The position numbers and the translations under genes were made by a program. From Ophioceras dolichostomum (lineage: Eukaryota; Ascomycota; Sordariomycetes; Magnaporthales; Ophioceraceae), in contig PYST01000450.1 in the NCBI GenBank assembly GCA_003049485.1, positions 1-27,394 of the forward strand: 27,394 nt of DNA, given 5' to 3'. Within the stretch, counting starts at the first letter, position 1. The number at the start of each line of letters is the position of its first letter. The notes below the pieces were generated by a model that saw only the letters and a list, made by a program, of their open reading frames with translations, was not told the origin of the DNA and ran no database searches. This document shows, piece after piece, positions 1 to 9,164 of the stretch.

Positions 1-65
1 TAGCCGCTAGCACGTCCTATACCCCTCGGGAGGTCGGGCCTGGACAGCCCTCGGACGTTAAATAA

Positions 66-89
66 ACCATTACCATTACCATTACCATT
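66..89. repeat. Hexamer microsatellite (ACCATT)n
   Basis: About four tandem copies of the hexamer ACCATT can be read directly. It is an ordinary short tandem repeat and does not resemble the fungal telomere unit TTAGGG. Confidence 0.85.
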
Positions 90-1669
90 TGTTTGGTCTT
101 GACGGTGTTCGCTACCGCTCGAATAATACGACTCACATACTTCGACTCGATCTCTCGTGCCATATCAAACCTCAACGTGCTGATGCAGTGCGCGTGCGCA
201 TGTGTCAAACCTTTCAAGCTACAGCAGTCTCAGCGGGATGCCCAACGCGACATGTAGGCTAGGTGATTAAGGTGAAGCGGTGCCGGACGGAGAGAAGAAG
301 TGTGCGGCAGGTGCAGAGGCGCCAGAAGTGTCCAGGCCCACCTCGAGAAAAGCTGGTACGGTGGGCGTGCGTGACGGAGAACGAGATTCAAGGTGGCGAG
401 GGATATGGGCCAGAAGGCGAAGGCTGAGGGCCTTGGGGCGAGGGTTCTTGGAGGGGGAGGGAGGGGTACGTTGGCTGGTGAGGCTATCGTACTTTGGTAT
501 CACATTACCACTTGTGGTACGAGCACTAGAGTCAATAGTAGTACTGCGAAGACGCGAGAGGCGAGACTGCAATCCTCGCAATGGTACGAATCGGTTTTGT
601 TAGATGGGCTATCTACCTAGGTACCTACCTACTTGTGTTGTACTACTAGTAGGCAAAGGATGCTTCTGACTGGCAGGTTCCCGATCTGCTCGCGTCGTTG
701 CATTGCTTGCTTTCCAACCCAGCCACAAGTCCTCTGATCACTCGACATGGCTTTTTGGGGCTGACCGTGATGCCCCATCGACAGGTTGACACCTCCTCTC
801 GCATTTATTAGGGCACTGTGTGCCATAACCCGTGGCCGATTTTCGTCGTCACCGCGCTTTGCTCCTCTTCACCAGAGCTCCAATCTCGTTGACCGCACCC
901 TCTTCCGGTGTGATAGGGCACCGTGCTGAGCTGCAAGCAGGGCCTGTTAGTCTGCATGCCCGACAGACCTCAGTCTCGCGACCCCTTTCCCCGCTTCCTT
1001 TTTTTTCTTTGGGCACCGGGTAAGGATTTCCCACTGACGCGTCTCGAAGCCCCGTCCCCTTGAGAACTTTGCGGCAGACAAGACGCCAATTGTCGCCGGC
1101 TTCCTCCTCGTTCATAGTCGGGCTCGGGTTGCCGCTTGTTGGGAAGCAGGCTGGATGGCTACCACCTGTACACCCCCCTCCTATCGACAAGGCGAGAACC
1201 GTCGTTGGGAGCACGTATGGCTAGAGCTTGTAGAAAGGAAGTTGTTTCTAAGGCGTGACTCATCGGTTGGGGCAACCGCCATGCTGCAATTTCGGGCGAA
1301 GTGTTGAGCTTGCCCGAAGTGCTGTTTTCCCCCTCCTTGTTTGCCTCGCCGACTTTTTTTTTTGCTCACCGGTTACCTTTTCGTGGCGCAATAGAGATCG
1401 GCAGGCCGTCTAGTACAGATAAAGAAGGGTAGGTCGCGGCCCAACACTGCAGAAACCAGAGGATTGATTGGCTGATCTTCTCCCAACTCTCGAGCTTCAA
1501 ACGCCCACCATTGCCTCCGCAGGTGTTGTTGAGAGGTGCAGGGCAGACTGGTCATGGCAAGTCAGGACTCGGAGGATGTTGTGAAAGGATCTGGGTGTGG
1601 GGCCGTGCGGCTATGGTGCACTGTGCTGTAAAATGATAGGGAGGTAGCACTTATAGGCGTATAAGAGGC

Positions 1670-1692
1670 GATGATGATGATGATGATGATGA
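1670..1692. repeat. Trinucleotide microsatellite (GAT)n
   Basis: Nearly eight tandem GAT units, with no supported coding frame across them. Confidence 0.9.
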
Positions 1693-2219
1693 ATTTTTAA
1701 CGTCTGTTGAAAGCGCCGCCAAGCGCTTTCCACCTCCCTAGGGGTATAAGACGTGCTAGCGACTACCTAATGACTATGATACAGGATAAGTTGGGACGGC
1801 AGGTGACCTGCCGTGGTAGCTAGCAAACCAAACCCTTTACCTGTGAAGGCGTGGGCACACTTGTAATACAAGCCGCATCCCGGCGCTCTGATTCAGGGTG
1901 AGCGGGTTCTCGGACGAGTACAGAGGGCCGTGGGGCCAAGCCTAGCTGGCGGAGAGAATAGAACATAAGAGACGGCGTGTAAGCAACCTTGGGGAGACAT
2001 GGTAGCGGAGGCGGCAGGCGGGATGTGATGTGAAAGCTGGAGGAGGGCCGTCGCAAGTCCGTTCCTGGTCCTTGCCTTCAGATCGTCCCAGCAGCGTAAT
2101 TGCTGAGAGGGGGAGCCCTGTATAGCGCCCTCATAAGAGTAGTAATTAAAGAGGAAAAGAAGAATGATAAAAGAAATAGTGGTAGGGGTTGCGGATCCCC
2201 TCGAGTAGGCACTGGACCT

Positions 2220-2600
2220 TTATCTTGGGCAGATGTCGGAGTAAAAACCAGTGGCTTGGACAAATTTTGCGAACAGCTGTGGCACGGCGAGTAGGCGGCG
2301 CCAGTATGCATTGCGGTCGAGCTCGGGACTTGGGTCAGCTATAGGCCAGACCTTTCGCTTCTTCCAGGCTTTGGAGCACCACACCATGTGCCGAGGTGTT
2401 TTGGCGCGGCCGCATGAGCAGGGGCTATAGTCGGTGTGGTTGAATTTGTTGTGATACCACCTGAAGTCTCCATGGCCAGTCCGGGCGGCTAAGAGTTGAT
2501 GCAGAATCCTCCGCGGCAGTCTTAAGTGCGGGTAGCGTTTGTCGGGCTGACCGGGCGTATAAGAGGCACATATAGGGTTGTATGCAGCTATCTGGGAGGG
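2220..2600 (-). mobile_element. 3' end of a Tad1-like LINE ORF2 (truncated remnant)
   Basis: Read on the minus strand, a frame ending in TAA at 2222-2220 encodes the conserved tail found after the RNase H domain in fungal Tad1-clade non-LTR retrotransposons. It contains LLAARTGHGDFRWYHNKF, then a zinc-knuckle-like CSCGRAKTPRHMVWC (C-x-C...H...C), then a tryptophan-rich end. The frame is closed by a TGA a little upstream (right, near 2600), and I see no reverse transcriptase domain to the right, so this is a 5'-truncated dead fragment. 5' truncation is the usual outcome of LINE insertion. The family call rests on motif memory. The element boundaries are approximate, because no poly(A) tail or target duplication was identified. 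Confidence 0.75.
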
Positions 2601-3850
2601 TGGTCAGACTGCGCGGTGTGTTGGCCATGAGAATTAGCTACGCCGTGGTATCCCAGGCGAGACCCACCACATCACTCCTTAGCGGCCCAAAAGGCTGCAT
2701 GGTTGGAAGTCCCCGGTTCCCGGTCGTCAACGATATTCTACTACCGCTCGAATCTACGGCTGGTTACGTTGAAATGGCTGCATGTAGACGCCCGAGACGA
2801 GCCCTTTCGTGCGAGTCACTCACGGTCGCCCAAAGCTGCTGCTGCTTGACCCCTCCGCCGAAGCCTAGACGCGTCGACGCGCTGCTGTCCTTTCGAAAGT
2901 GCAGATATCTCGCCCGTCTCCTTCGCACCACACCACTCTACACCGCCTCTTCGTCGGTTACTACTACTACTTGCCCCGTCGCTTTCCGCAACCACTGGCA
3001 ATATGCGGGCTCGCTCGGCCGAGCATGGACCGGCATGATCAGTTGTCCTGTGGTACAGACATGGTTTCGTTCGTGCAGGTGGGTCTCGTCCGCACTCTTG
3101 GTCTTGGTCTTGTTTGGTCCCAGACGCTCGCAAGAGTCGGGCGCGAACCATCGGCTAAGGGGCTACTACCCAGCCAGCCAGCCGCGGCCGGCCAATGGGC
3201 CATACACAACCCGGGTTTCTGTCTGCATCGATCAAGCAAAATCACGGAGCAGCCCGTGGGACTGTTGCATTGGCTGGGAAATGGGGCATCGGTATCCCGC
3301 TCACACTCAGGTAGGTACCTAGGTACTAGGCACCATCTAGTATACATCTGGTGGGGGACTAAACGCGAATAATTGCTAGTATATAGTACATTGAGACTAA
3401 GTGGGATGAGTCTTGTTTTTTGGGGTCGATGTCTACGAGGCTGTTGCAATTTTTGGCCGGGCGGAAGGTCTCATATCAGTCCGTGACTTCTCTCCCAAGA
3501 CATGAAGCAGCCGAAAATGTCTTTCTCCTTACCGTCCATCTGCAATTCTCAGAGAGAGGGCTGCCTGTTCTTCTCCAACCACTAGGAGGCGAACACGAAG
3601 AACTGCAGTCCCGCATCCGCATAACGCTGTTGATGATGTGCTGTCACTACTTCTCGCGGTTCTGATTCAGGGAGGGTATTGGATAGGAGCTCTGTTGAGG
3701 GCGCTGGGTCAAAGGGGGAGAACTTGACCAAAGGAAGTTAGGTAGTCTTTAGGCCACCTAAGCTGGCTGAATAAAGCCCTGGAAACGATGTTGGCCTGGG
3801 GCGGGGACGTTGTTGTAGCTGCTCTTGTGGTGGTGTCCGTACCCTGACAT
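2601..3850. other. No supported gene
   Basis: A 246-codon open frame on the plus strand (2582-3322) crosses this stretch. Its protein is rich in Arg, Ser and Pro, has no recognisable domain, begins inside the LINE remnant, and runs into a palindromic intergenic motif (GTAGGTACCTAGGTAC at 3311-3326). It is most likely a chance frame in GC-rich DNA. Nothing else is recognisable. Confidence 0.4.
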
Positions 3851-3855
3851 CGTAG

Positions 3856-3862
3856 TATAAAT
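3856..3862 (+). promoter_or_regulatory. TATA-like box followed by a pyrimidine-rich leader
   Basis: TATAAAT is followed from about 3880 by a C/T-rich tract running toward 4110, the usual look of a fungal core promoter and 5' leader. Transposon A is inserted at 4114/4115, so any gene served by this promoter would be interrupted. The decayed gene at 8352-9164 on the same strand is a candidate, but the link is inference. Confidence 0.3.
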
Positions 3863-4115
3863 CAAGACGCATCTGTCCCTCTTGCGTCCGGTGGCTCGTC
3901 AATCAGTCATCTTCGCATCCCAATTCACCCCCCGACCCGTGCCCTCTCACAGCCTGTCGCCCATTTCGCCTTGCCGAGACAGAAGTTCGTCAACTGCAGG
4001 CTCTGCAGCCTGTCTTCGACCCTACATTCAACATACAGTCCATTTCTCCTTTTGCTTGTTAGCCACCAAATCTGCCCAGCTACCGTCTCGTCTGAATCTT
4101 TCAATACCGTAATTA

Positions 4116-4160
4116 GAGTCAGGGGGGCAGTTATGGGTCAGGGGTAGTTAAGGGTCAGCA
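4116..4160 (+). repeat. Left terminal inverted repeat of element A
   Basis: Roughly 45 bp beginning GAGTCAGGGGGG. It holds two direct sub-repeats of the form AGTTA(T/A)GGGTCAG. It pairs with the reverse complement of 8078-8123. Confidence 0.85.
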
Positions 4161-4229
4161 GCACCACCAACGGGATAATCGAATATTCTACAGCCAATTT
4201 TCTAGCTACAGCTTCGGGAAAAATTCATT

Positions 4230-5867
4230 TTACTCGTCAGAATCTGGCGCATCTTCTGTCTCCAATGCCCTGGCTGTAGGGCGTCTGGCTCGAGTAGATC
4301 TCCGGGGTGGAAGGTCCTCCTCGCCACTGGAGGACTCTACTTCTTCGACCACGGGCACTGGGCGACTGCGCCGTTGTTCTGGCTCCCTATTCCTTTGTAC
4401 TGCAATATCAGCAAGCTCAACAAACCGAGCGTTAGGCTCCTGAACAACTTTCTTCTTTTTAGGGGGCTGAGCCCTCTCCAACTGAGCCTCGAGCTCAGCG
4501 ATCCTCTGTTGCTGAAAAGCCAGTGTAGTCGTCATAGAATCGAGAGCTCGGGCGATTTTCAGGTGCACTCTTATAGTGTGAGGACTGTTCTCAGGGGCTC
4601 TGAGGAGGTCCAGAACGTCTCTCCCTCTCTTGGGAGTAATGATATCGGTGTCTCTGGCTGGGGGCGGCTCAGGGGTGGTTCGGCGAGCAGCGGTAACCAC
4701 GTGCTCGTTGCTAAGGCACTTCTGGCGGTTCCTGGGCCACAAGCCAGTCACCCTCCAGCCAGCTTTGATGTTCTTCTCGCTTAGGGCTTCGAATCTGGCC
4801 CTGACATAGCACTCCAGGAAGTTGAGCTTCCCAACAGGGGCCGAGTCGGTCAGCACAGCGAGGTCTTCCAAATGCTTCCTGTAAGCGGTCTTGACAGGGG
4901 AGAAAACGCCTCGGTCTAGGGGCTGCGTGACGTGGGAGCTGTGCGCTGGGAGGAGGAGGAGGTAAACGTGGTTGAGAAAGCAGTGTACCATAAACTCGTC
5001 GGTAGTGTGAGAGCCATGGCCATCAGCAACTAGGAGGCGTGCGTCTGACACGTCCTCGGGCTGAGTCTGCGGGAGGAACATCTTCTCTAACCATTCCAAT
5101 GCAATATCGTTACTCGCCCAGCCGTTTTTGGAGTAAGTGATATTCCAGGTAGGGTGGGAGGCTAGCAGCTGGTCAGAAAACCACTGCTGTTGTATGCTGG
5201 CCGCTTTGAAGATGACCAGGGGCTCGATCGCTTTGCCCACAGCGCTCACGCACTCGACAATAGAGGTCCAAGTGCGATTTTGGTTCCCCTTTTCCCCGAC
5301 GGTTCTAGGGGATACCTCGGAGGATCTAACAACGAGGCCATCTTCCCCTTGGCCCTCCATGAAGCCCACTTCATCAGCGTTGAACCTGTACTCTGGCTTG
5401 ACCCAATCCCAGTCGTCATAAGCGTCAAAAAGTGCGTTGGTGTTCTCAGGGGTTGCACAGTTAACCCTCTAGTATTCGATCCTCTTGCCCCTTTTCGTTT
5501 TCAGGCGCTCGTTGCGGGCCAAAAAGCCCCAGTACCAGTCTCTTCCGAGGGGCTTTTCATCACCAGAGAGCTTGAGTACAGCAGAGGCCGCTCGCTGGAT
5601 CTGGCGCACGGTAGGGGCGTAGCCAAGTGACTCCTGACGCAAAGCCCAAGCAGCCAGATCCTCCTCTTGCGTATGCGACAACCTCTGTTGATTTTTGTGG
5701 GCTTGACGGGGCTCTGAGGTATTGAGGATACGCTGACGCAGGGTCTCTCTCGGTACACTATGCTGTTGTGCAGCCTTACGGATGTGCACACCATCAAGAA
5801 CTTCGAGAATTGCATTTTCTAAGTCCTGTTCTACATAATTGAGCTTTCTTTCGATGGGCAGCGCCAT
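4230..5867 (-). pseudogene. Fot1/pogo transposase of element A, interrupted by one amber codon
   Basis: A single reading frame of 546 codons runs from ATG at 5867 (MALPIERKLNYVEQ) to TAA at 4230. It is broken only by TAG at 5471-5469, after ..GKRIEY. The N-terminal part holds a psq-type helix-turn-helix (about residues 18-45, VHIRKAAQQHSVPRETLRQR) and a CENP-B/Tc5-type DNA-binding region. The part after the stop holds the DDE_1 catalytic domain: FNADEVGFMEGQ (first Asp), LLVADGHGSH (second Asp) and VTQPLDRGVFSP (third Asp). I count 35 residues between the second and third Asp, a DD35D arrangement. A lysine-rich PKKKKV stretch, which may be a nuclear signal, and an acidic tail follow. B's decayed homologue is read through at this position. 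CAG to TAG, a CpA to TpA change, would explain the stop. The two halves could be a dead copy, or a low level of readthrough could occur. Confidence 0.85.
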
Positions 5868-5878
5868 AATGGCTAATA

Positions 5879-5925
5879 GAGTCAAGGGGGTAGTTATGAG
5901 CCAAGGGTAGTTATGAGCCACTATG
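5879..5925 (+). repeat. Left terminal inverted repeat of element B
   Basis: Contains GTAGTTATGAGCCA twice as direct sub-repeats (near 5890 and 5907). It pairs with the reverse complement of 7742-7787. Confidence 0.85.
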
Positions 5926-5992
5926 ACCACCAAAGTAAAAAAGAATAGATTGCAGCCAAATTTGAAGCCAAAAATTCATGAAAAATAGAAAA

Positions 5993-7619
5993 TTAATCGC
6001 CATCATCATCGAAATCCCATGCCTCCATCGCCCGAGCGGTAGGACGTCTCTGGCACCTAGATCTCTATACGGGAGGGCGTTCCTCCTCACTAGAGGACCC
6101 CTCCCTTACCTCCTCGACAGCTGCAGCAATTCGACGTGGTTCCGGTTCCCTATTGCGCTGGGCGGCAATTTCAGCAAGTGAACAAAATCGAGAGTTGGGC
6201 TTTCGCTTAATCTTCTCCTCTTCCGGGCCTCGGCTCTCTCTAACTGAGCCCTCAGCTCAGCGATCTCTCAGTCCTTCAAGGCCAGCTTACTCGTTTGATG
6301 ATCGTAAGCGCGGGCCACCTTCTGGTGCACTCTCCGACTGTGAGGGCTGTCCTTAGGACCTCTGAGAAGGTCCAAAATATCTCTGCCCCTTTTGGGGGTA
6401 GCGATATCAGGGAGGCTGGCGTCAGGGGTTGGCTCAGGGGTAGCCTGGCGGGCAGCGGTAGCCACATGGTCGTTATCTAGGCACTTCTGATGGTTCTTGG
6501 AGTAGAGACCGGGAACTCTCCAGCCAGATTTGATGTTCTTCTCGCTCAGCCCTTCAGTTCTCGCCCTTGCGTAGCACCCTAGGAAGTTGAGCTTTCCCAA
6601 AGGGGAAGAGTCGGTCAAAGCAGCCAGATCGCCGAAATACTTGCGGTAAGCTGTTTTCAAAGGGGAAAAGACTCCCCGGTCCAGCGGTTGGGTGACGTGT
6701 GAGGTGTGGGCAGGTAGGGAAAGGAGGTAAATATGATTGAGGAAGCAGTGGACCATAAACTTGTCGATGGTATGGGAGCCATGGCCATCTACTACCAGGA
6801 ACCGCGGTTCTCCCTGATCGGGCTCTATTTACGGGATAAACACTTTTTCTAGCCACTCTAGGGCAATATCATTGCTAGTCCATCCATTCTTCGAATAGGT
6901 AACCATCCAGGAGAGGTAGGAGGCGAGGACCTCGTCGGAAAACCACTGATCTTGGATGCTGGCAGCCTTAAAAATCACCAAGGGGTCCAGGGCTCTCCCA
7001 CTCGCGCTTACGCACTCGACTAGAACTCGACTAGAGAGGTCCAAGTCCTATTCCCGTTAGCTTTGACTCCCACCGCGTTGGGGGACGTCTCAGAGCTCCT
7101 AACCACGAGACCGTCTACCCCTTGCCCCTCCATTAAGCCGACTTTATCGGCGTTGTAGATGTGCTCGGGTTTGACCCAATCTAGGGTGTTCTAGAAGTCG
7201 AACAGCATATTGATATTCTCAGGGGTTGCGGACTTGACTCTGGCGCATTCGATCTTCCTCCCCATTTTGGTTTTTACCGCCTCGTTGCGGTGCAAAATGC
7301 CCTTGGTCCAGCCTTTCCCTAAGAGCTGATCATCACCGTTGAGAGTTACCATGGCCGAGGCCGCTAGGAATACCTGGCGATGGGTGGGAGCGTAGCCCAA
7401 GGTCTCCTGACAAAGAATCCATGATACCAGATCCTCCTCTTGTACTCGCGATAACCTCTGTTGGTCCTCATGGGCCAAACGCTGGGGGAGTGTGCCGGTA
7501 ATCCGGCGCGCAAGGGTGGAGCAGTCTATCCCATAGCGCAATGCGGCTTTCCGAATGCTCGTGCCAGCCAGCACTTCGTTGATTGCGTTTGTCAGGTCAG
7601 AAAATCGAAGATTATCCAT
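5993..7619 (-). pseudogene. Decayed Fot1/pogo transposase of element B
   Basis: Starts at ATG 7619 (MDNLRFSDLTNAINEVLAG) and can be aligned by eye with A's transposase to a TAA at 5995-5993. Breaks seen: TAG at 7193-7191 (after ..MLFDF); a frameshift from an 11-bp tandem duplication of ACTCGACTAGA at 7014-7024 and 7025-7035; TAA at 6831-6829 (after ..EKVFIP); TGA at 6270-6268; another frameshift between about 6260 and 6130; and a TAG near 6074. The helix-turn-helix, the NADKVG first Asp (A has NADEVG), DGHGSH and TQPLDRGVF are all still readable across the pieces. This is a dead copy. Confidence 0.85.
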
Positions 7620-7741
7620 AATATAATTTTCTTACGAAGTTAAAATGTAAATAGCTTCATTCAATGCCGAGTCGCGGCTGTTGGGAGGCCCAGGGGGCGA
7701 TTTTTGTGGAGAACCGATTTTTGGTGGGGTGGATAGATTTT

Positions 7742-7787
7742 TCACTGGCTCATAACTACCCCTGGCTCAGAACCCCCCGTCCAACTC
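7742..7787 (-). repeat. Right terminal inverted repeat of element B
   Basis: The reverse complement reads GAGTTGGACGGGGGG, then TTCTGAGCCAGGGGTAGTTA, then TGAGCCAGTG, matching the left end with several differences. Confidence 0.8.
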
Positions 7788-7929
7788 TAATAAACCAGGG
7801 CAAAGGTGAGTAGGGGATTGCACGGCTGCATTGTGAAAATTGTTGGTTCATAGTAGGTACCTGCTCACGTGGCAGCTGTTGCCTCAGTCCTAAGGCATCA
7901 ACTTCCAAGGCATCTACCTACCAAGCAGC

Positions 7930-7942
7930 CTTTATAAGGTCG
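7930..7942 (-). promoter_or_regulatory. Putative TATA box of transposase A
   Basis: The minus strand reads CCTTATAAAGG. In the uninterrupted element A this would lie about 150 bp upstream of the transposase ATG. Element B now separates the two by an extra 1.9 kb. The sequence is nearly palindromic, so the strand is uncertain. Confidence 0.4.
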
Positions 7943-8077
7943 CTCTCCCCACCAACGCACAGATAGCTTTCCTTTGGAAGAGAGACACAAGAATTCAGTA
8001 GTATTTTGCACGCGTGCTTGTTCCTTTCCATTGCCTTTCCAACAAAAATCTCTTTTTTGGTGGGTGAGGCTTAGGGC

Positions 8078-8123
8078 TCATGGCCCATAACTACCCCTGA
8101 CCCATAACCCCCCCCCCCGGCTC
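8078..8123 (-). repeat. Right terminal inverted repeat of element A
   Basis: The reverse complement begins GAGCC, followed by a run of G, then TTATGGGTCAGGGGTAGTTA, matching the left end. The G run (a C run of 11 on the plus strand) is longer than at the left end. TA follows at 8124-8125. Confidence 0.85.
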
Positions 8124-8351
8124 TACTCTGCCAAGGACCCAGAGCTGAACACCCCCTGCTAGACTTGGATTTCGAAGGTTGGAACAAAAAGCCCAAACGT
8201 ACGGTGCCTAAGTTGTAAGTACTACTACTATTTTTTTTGGCATTGGTAGCCCTGGCGAACGTCCGATACGTCGCGGGGTTTGCTTTACTTTAATGTCACA
8301 TACTGGCTGAGTACTAATATGCCTCGCCATGACAAATCTTTGTTCCAGGCA

Positions 8352-9164
8352 ATGGAGACTACTACTAGTACTTCGGGGAAGCACGTCAGCGGGTGGGGCA
8401 AGTCCTTCTGCGACCTGTGCGGGCATCCGCACAGGAATCACACAGTGAAGCGTTGCTAGGGGCGGGTCAACCTGGAGAACGAAGCTAGCCGACCTTGCGG
8501 CAAGCGCTGGAAGATGTGCGATCAGACGCACGCGTTCATGCCCCCAGACAAAGAGGGCCGCAGACCAGTAGTGTGTTCGGGATGCCAGTTGCACAAAGGA
8601 GCGACTGTCTTCGCAGGCGTGCCCCGCTTGAGCGAAGCTACCGGGCCACTCCCGATCTTCAAGTCCAAAGGCGACCGGTACAACGAGAAGGGCCAGCTCG
8701 TGTGGAAGGCCCGCACGGCAACCTATGTCATCGCCGGGAAAGCGCAGCCCCACGAGCCACTGCAAGGAGGCCCAGCGCAGGAGGACGCTTCTTAGATGGT
8801 CCAAGACTTCAACGCGCCGCTCGCGTTCCCGACCCAGCCGAGCCCGGCCCAGCCGCAGCAACTTCAGACGGCTCCCAGCCCGCAAGCTTACAGTCAGTAC
8901 GGAGAGCCCCAAGGAGGCTACCACACCACAGCCCACGCGGCCCAGAGCAGCGGCTTCGGCCAGCCACTCACCTTCTCTCCGGCGGCCGGCCCTGTCCCGC
9001 TCCGACCCTCGCCCTCTGCTCCTTACCATCATCAGTACGGGAGTCAGCCGCACTACCCTTCGCCGCCTGCGCCGCCCACGCTGCAACAACTGCTGGTCGG
9101 CCCTGTCGCTGACGCGACTTTTAGCTCGCAGTACCCGCTTCCTCAGGAGGACCAGGAGCACTAG
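8352..9164 (+). pseudogene. Decayed cysteine-rich protein gene with Pro/Gln-rich C-terminus
   Basis: One frame from ATG 8352 to TAG 9162-9164 (271 codons) is closed only by TAG at 8457-8459 and TAG at 8793-8795. The first third has paired cysteines and histidines (FCDLCGHPHRNHTVKRC, then RPCGKRWKMC, then VVCSGCQLHKG) that look like one or two zinc-binding modules. The part after residue 148 is a low-complexity Pro/Gln/Ser/Tyr tail (YSQYGEPQGGYHTT, PYHHQYGSQPHYPSPPAPP). The coding look persists through both stops, which argues for a recently broken gene. I do not recognise the family. An upstream exon is possible: a GTAAGT at 8215 and TTCCAG at 8344-8349 bracket a possible intron, but the joined frame does not reach the ATG frame. 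It could also be a real short gene starting at 8514 (MCDQTHAFMPP). Confidence 0.5.

Larger units (their letters stand above)
1..2219. other. Gene-poor stretch, no supported gene
   Basis: I see no recognisable gene here. The open frames on both strands are short, often lack an ATG, and give proteins rich in Arg, Pro and Ser that match no family I know. The stretch holds two microsatellites (annotated separately) and a palindromic CTAGGTACCTACC motif near 615-630. The part just left of 2220 is probably the 3' untranslated tail of the LINE remnant that ends there on the minus strand. Confidence 0.5.
5879..7787 (-). mobile_element. Fot1/pogo-type DNA transposon B, nested in element A
   Basis: About 1.9 kb, bounded by inverted ends (GAGTCAAGGGGG at 5879; the reverse complement of the right end begins GAGTTGGACGGGGGG). 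TA lies on both sides (5877-5878 and 7788-7789). It has the same orientation as A and is a clear relative by transposase sequence, but its terminal repeats read TTATGAGCCA rather than TTATGGGTCA, so it is a different subfamily. Insertion came after A was in place. All six frames of its transposase are disrupted, so it cannot move by itself. Confidence 0.85.
4116..8123 (-). mobile_element. Fot1/pogo-type (Tc1-mariner superfamily) DNA transposon A, outer element
   Basis: The element starts with GAGTCAGGGGGGCAGTTATG at 4116 and ends at 8123 with the inverted version (terminal ..CCGGCTC). It is flanked by TA on both sides (4114-4115 and 8124-8125), the Tc1/mariner target duplication. Both ends carry the internal motif TTATGGGTCAGGGGTAGTTA, which is specific to this pair; the inner element has GAGCCAAGGG/GAGCCAGGGG instead. 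Removing inner element B leaves about 2.1 kb, normal for fungal Fot1-like elements. The transposase is on the minus strand. The 7790-8050 segment (A's 5' untranslated region and promoter) contains host-like GTAGGTACCTG sequence, so it may itself be mosaic. Confidence 0.85.

Noticed and set aside
66..89. Telomere-like repeat
   Set aside because: The unit is ACCATT, not TTAGGG/CCCTAA, with only about four copies.
2582..3322. 246-codon open frame on the plus strand
   Set aside because: Its start lies inside the LINE remnant read from the opposite strand, no domain is recognisable, and it ends in an intergenic palindromic motif; probably a chance frame.
5137..5630. Plus-strand open frames across the transposase
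   Set aside because: Antisense to the conserved DDE and DNA-binding regions of transposase A.
8208..9161. 317-codon minus-strand frame
   Set aside because: Antisense to the coding-like plus strand; Arg/Leu/Ser-rich composition is what the complement of a Pro/Gln/Ser-rich frame gives. No family resemblance.
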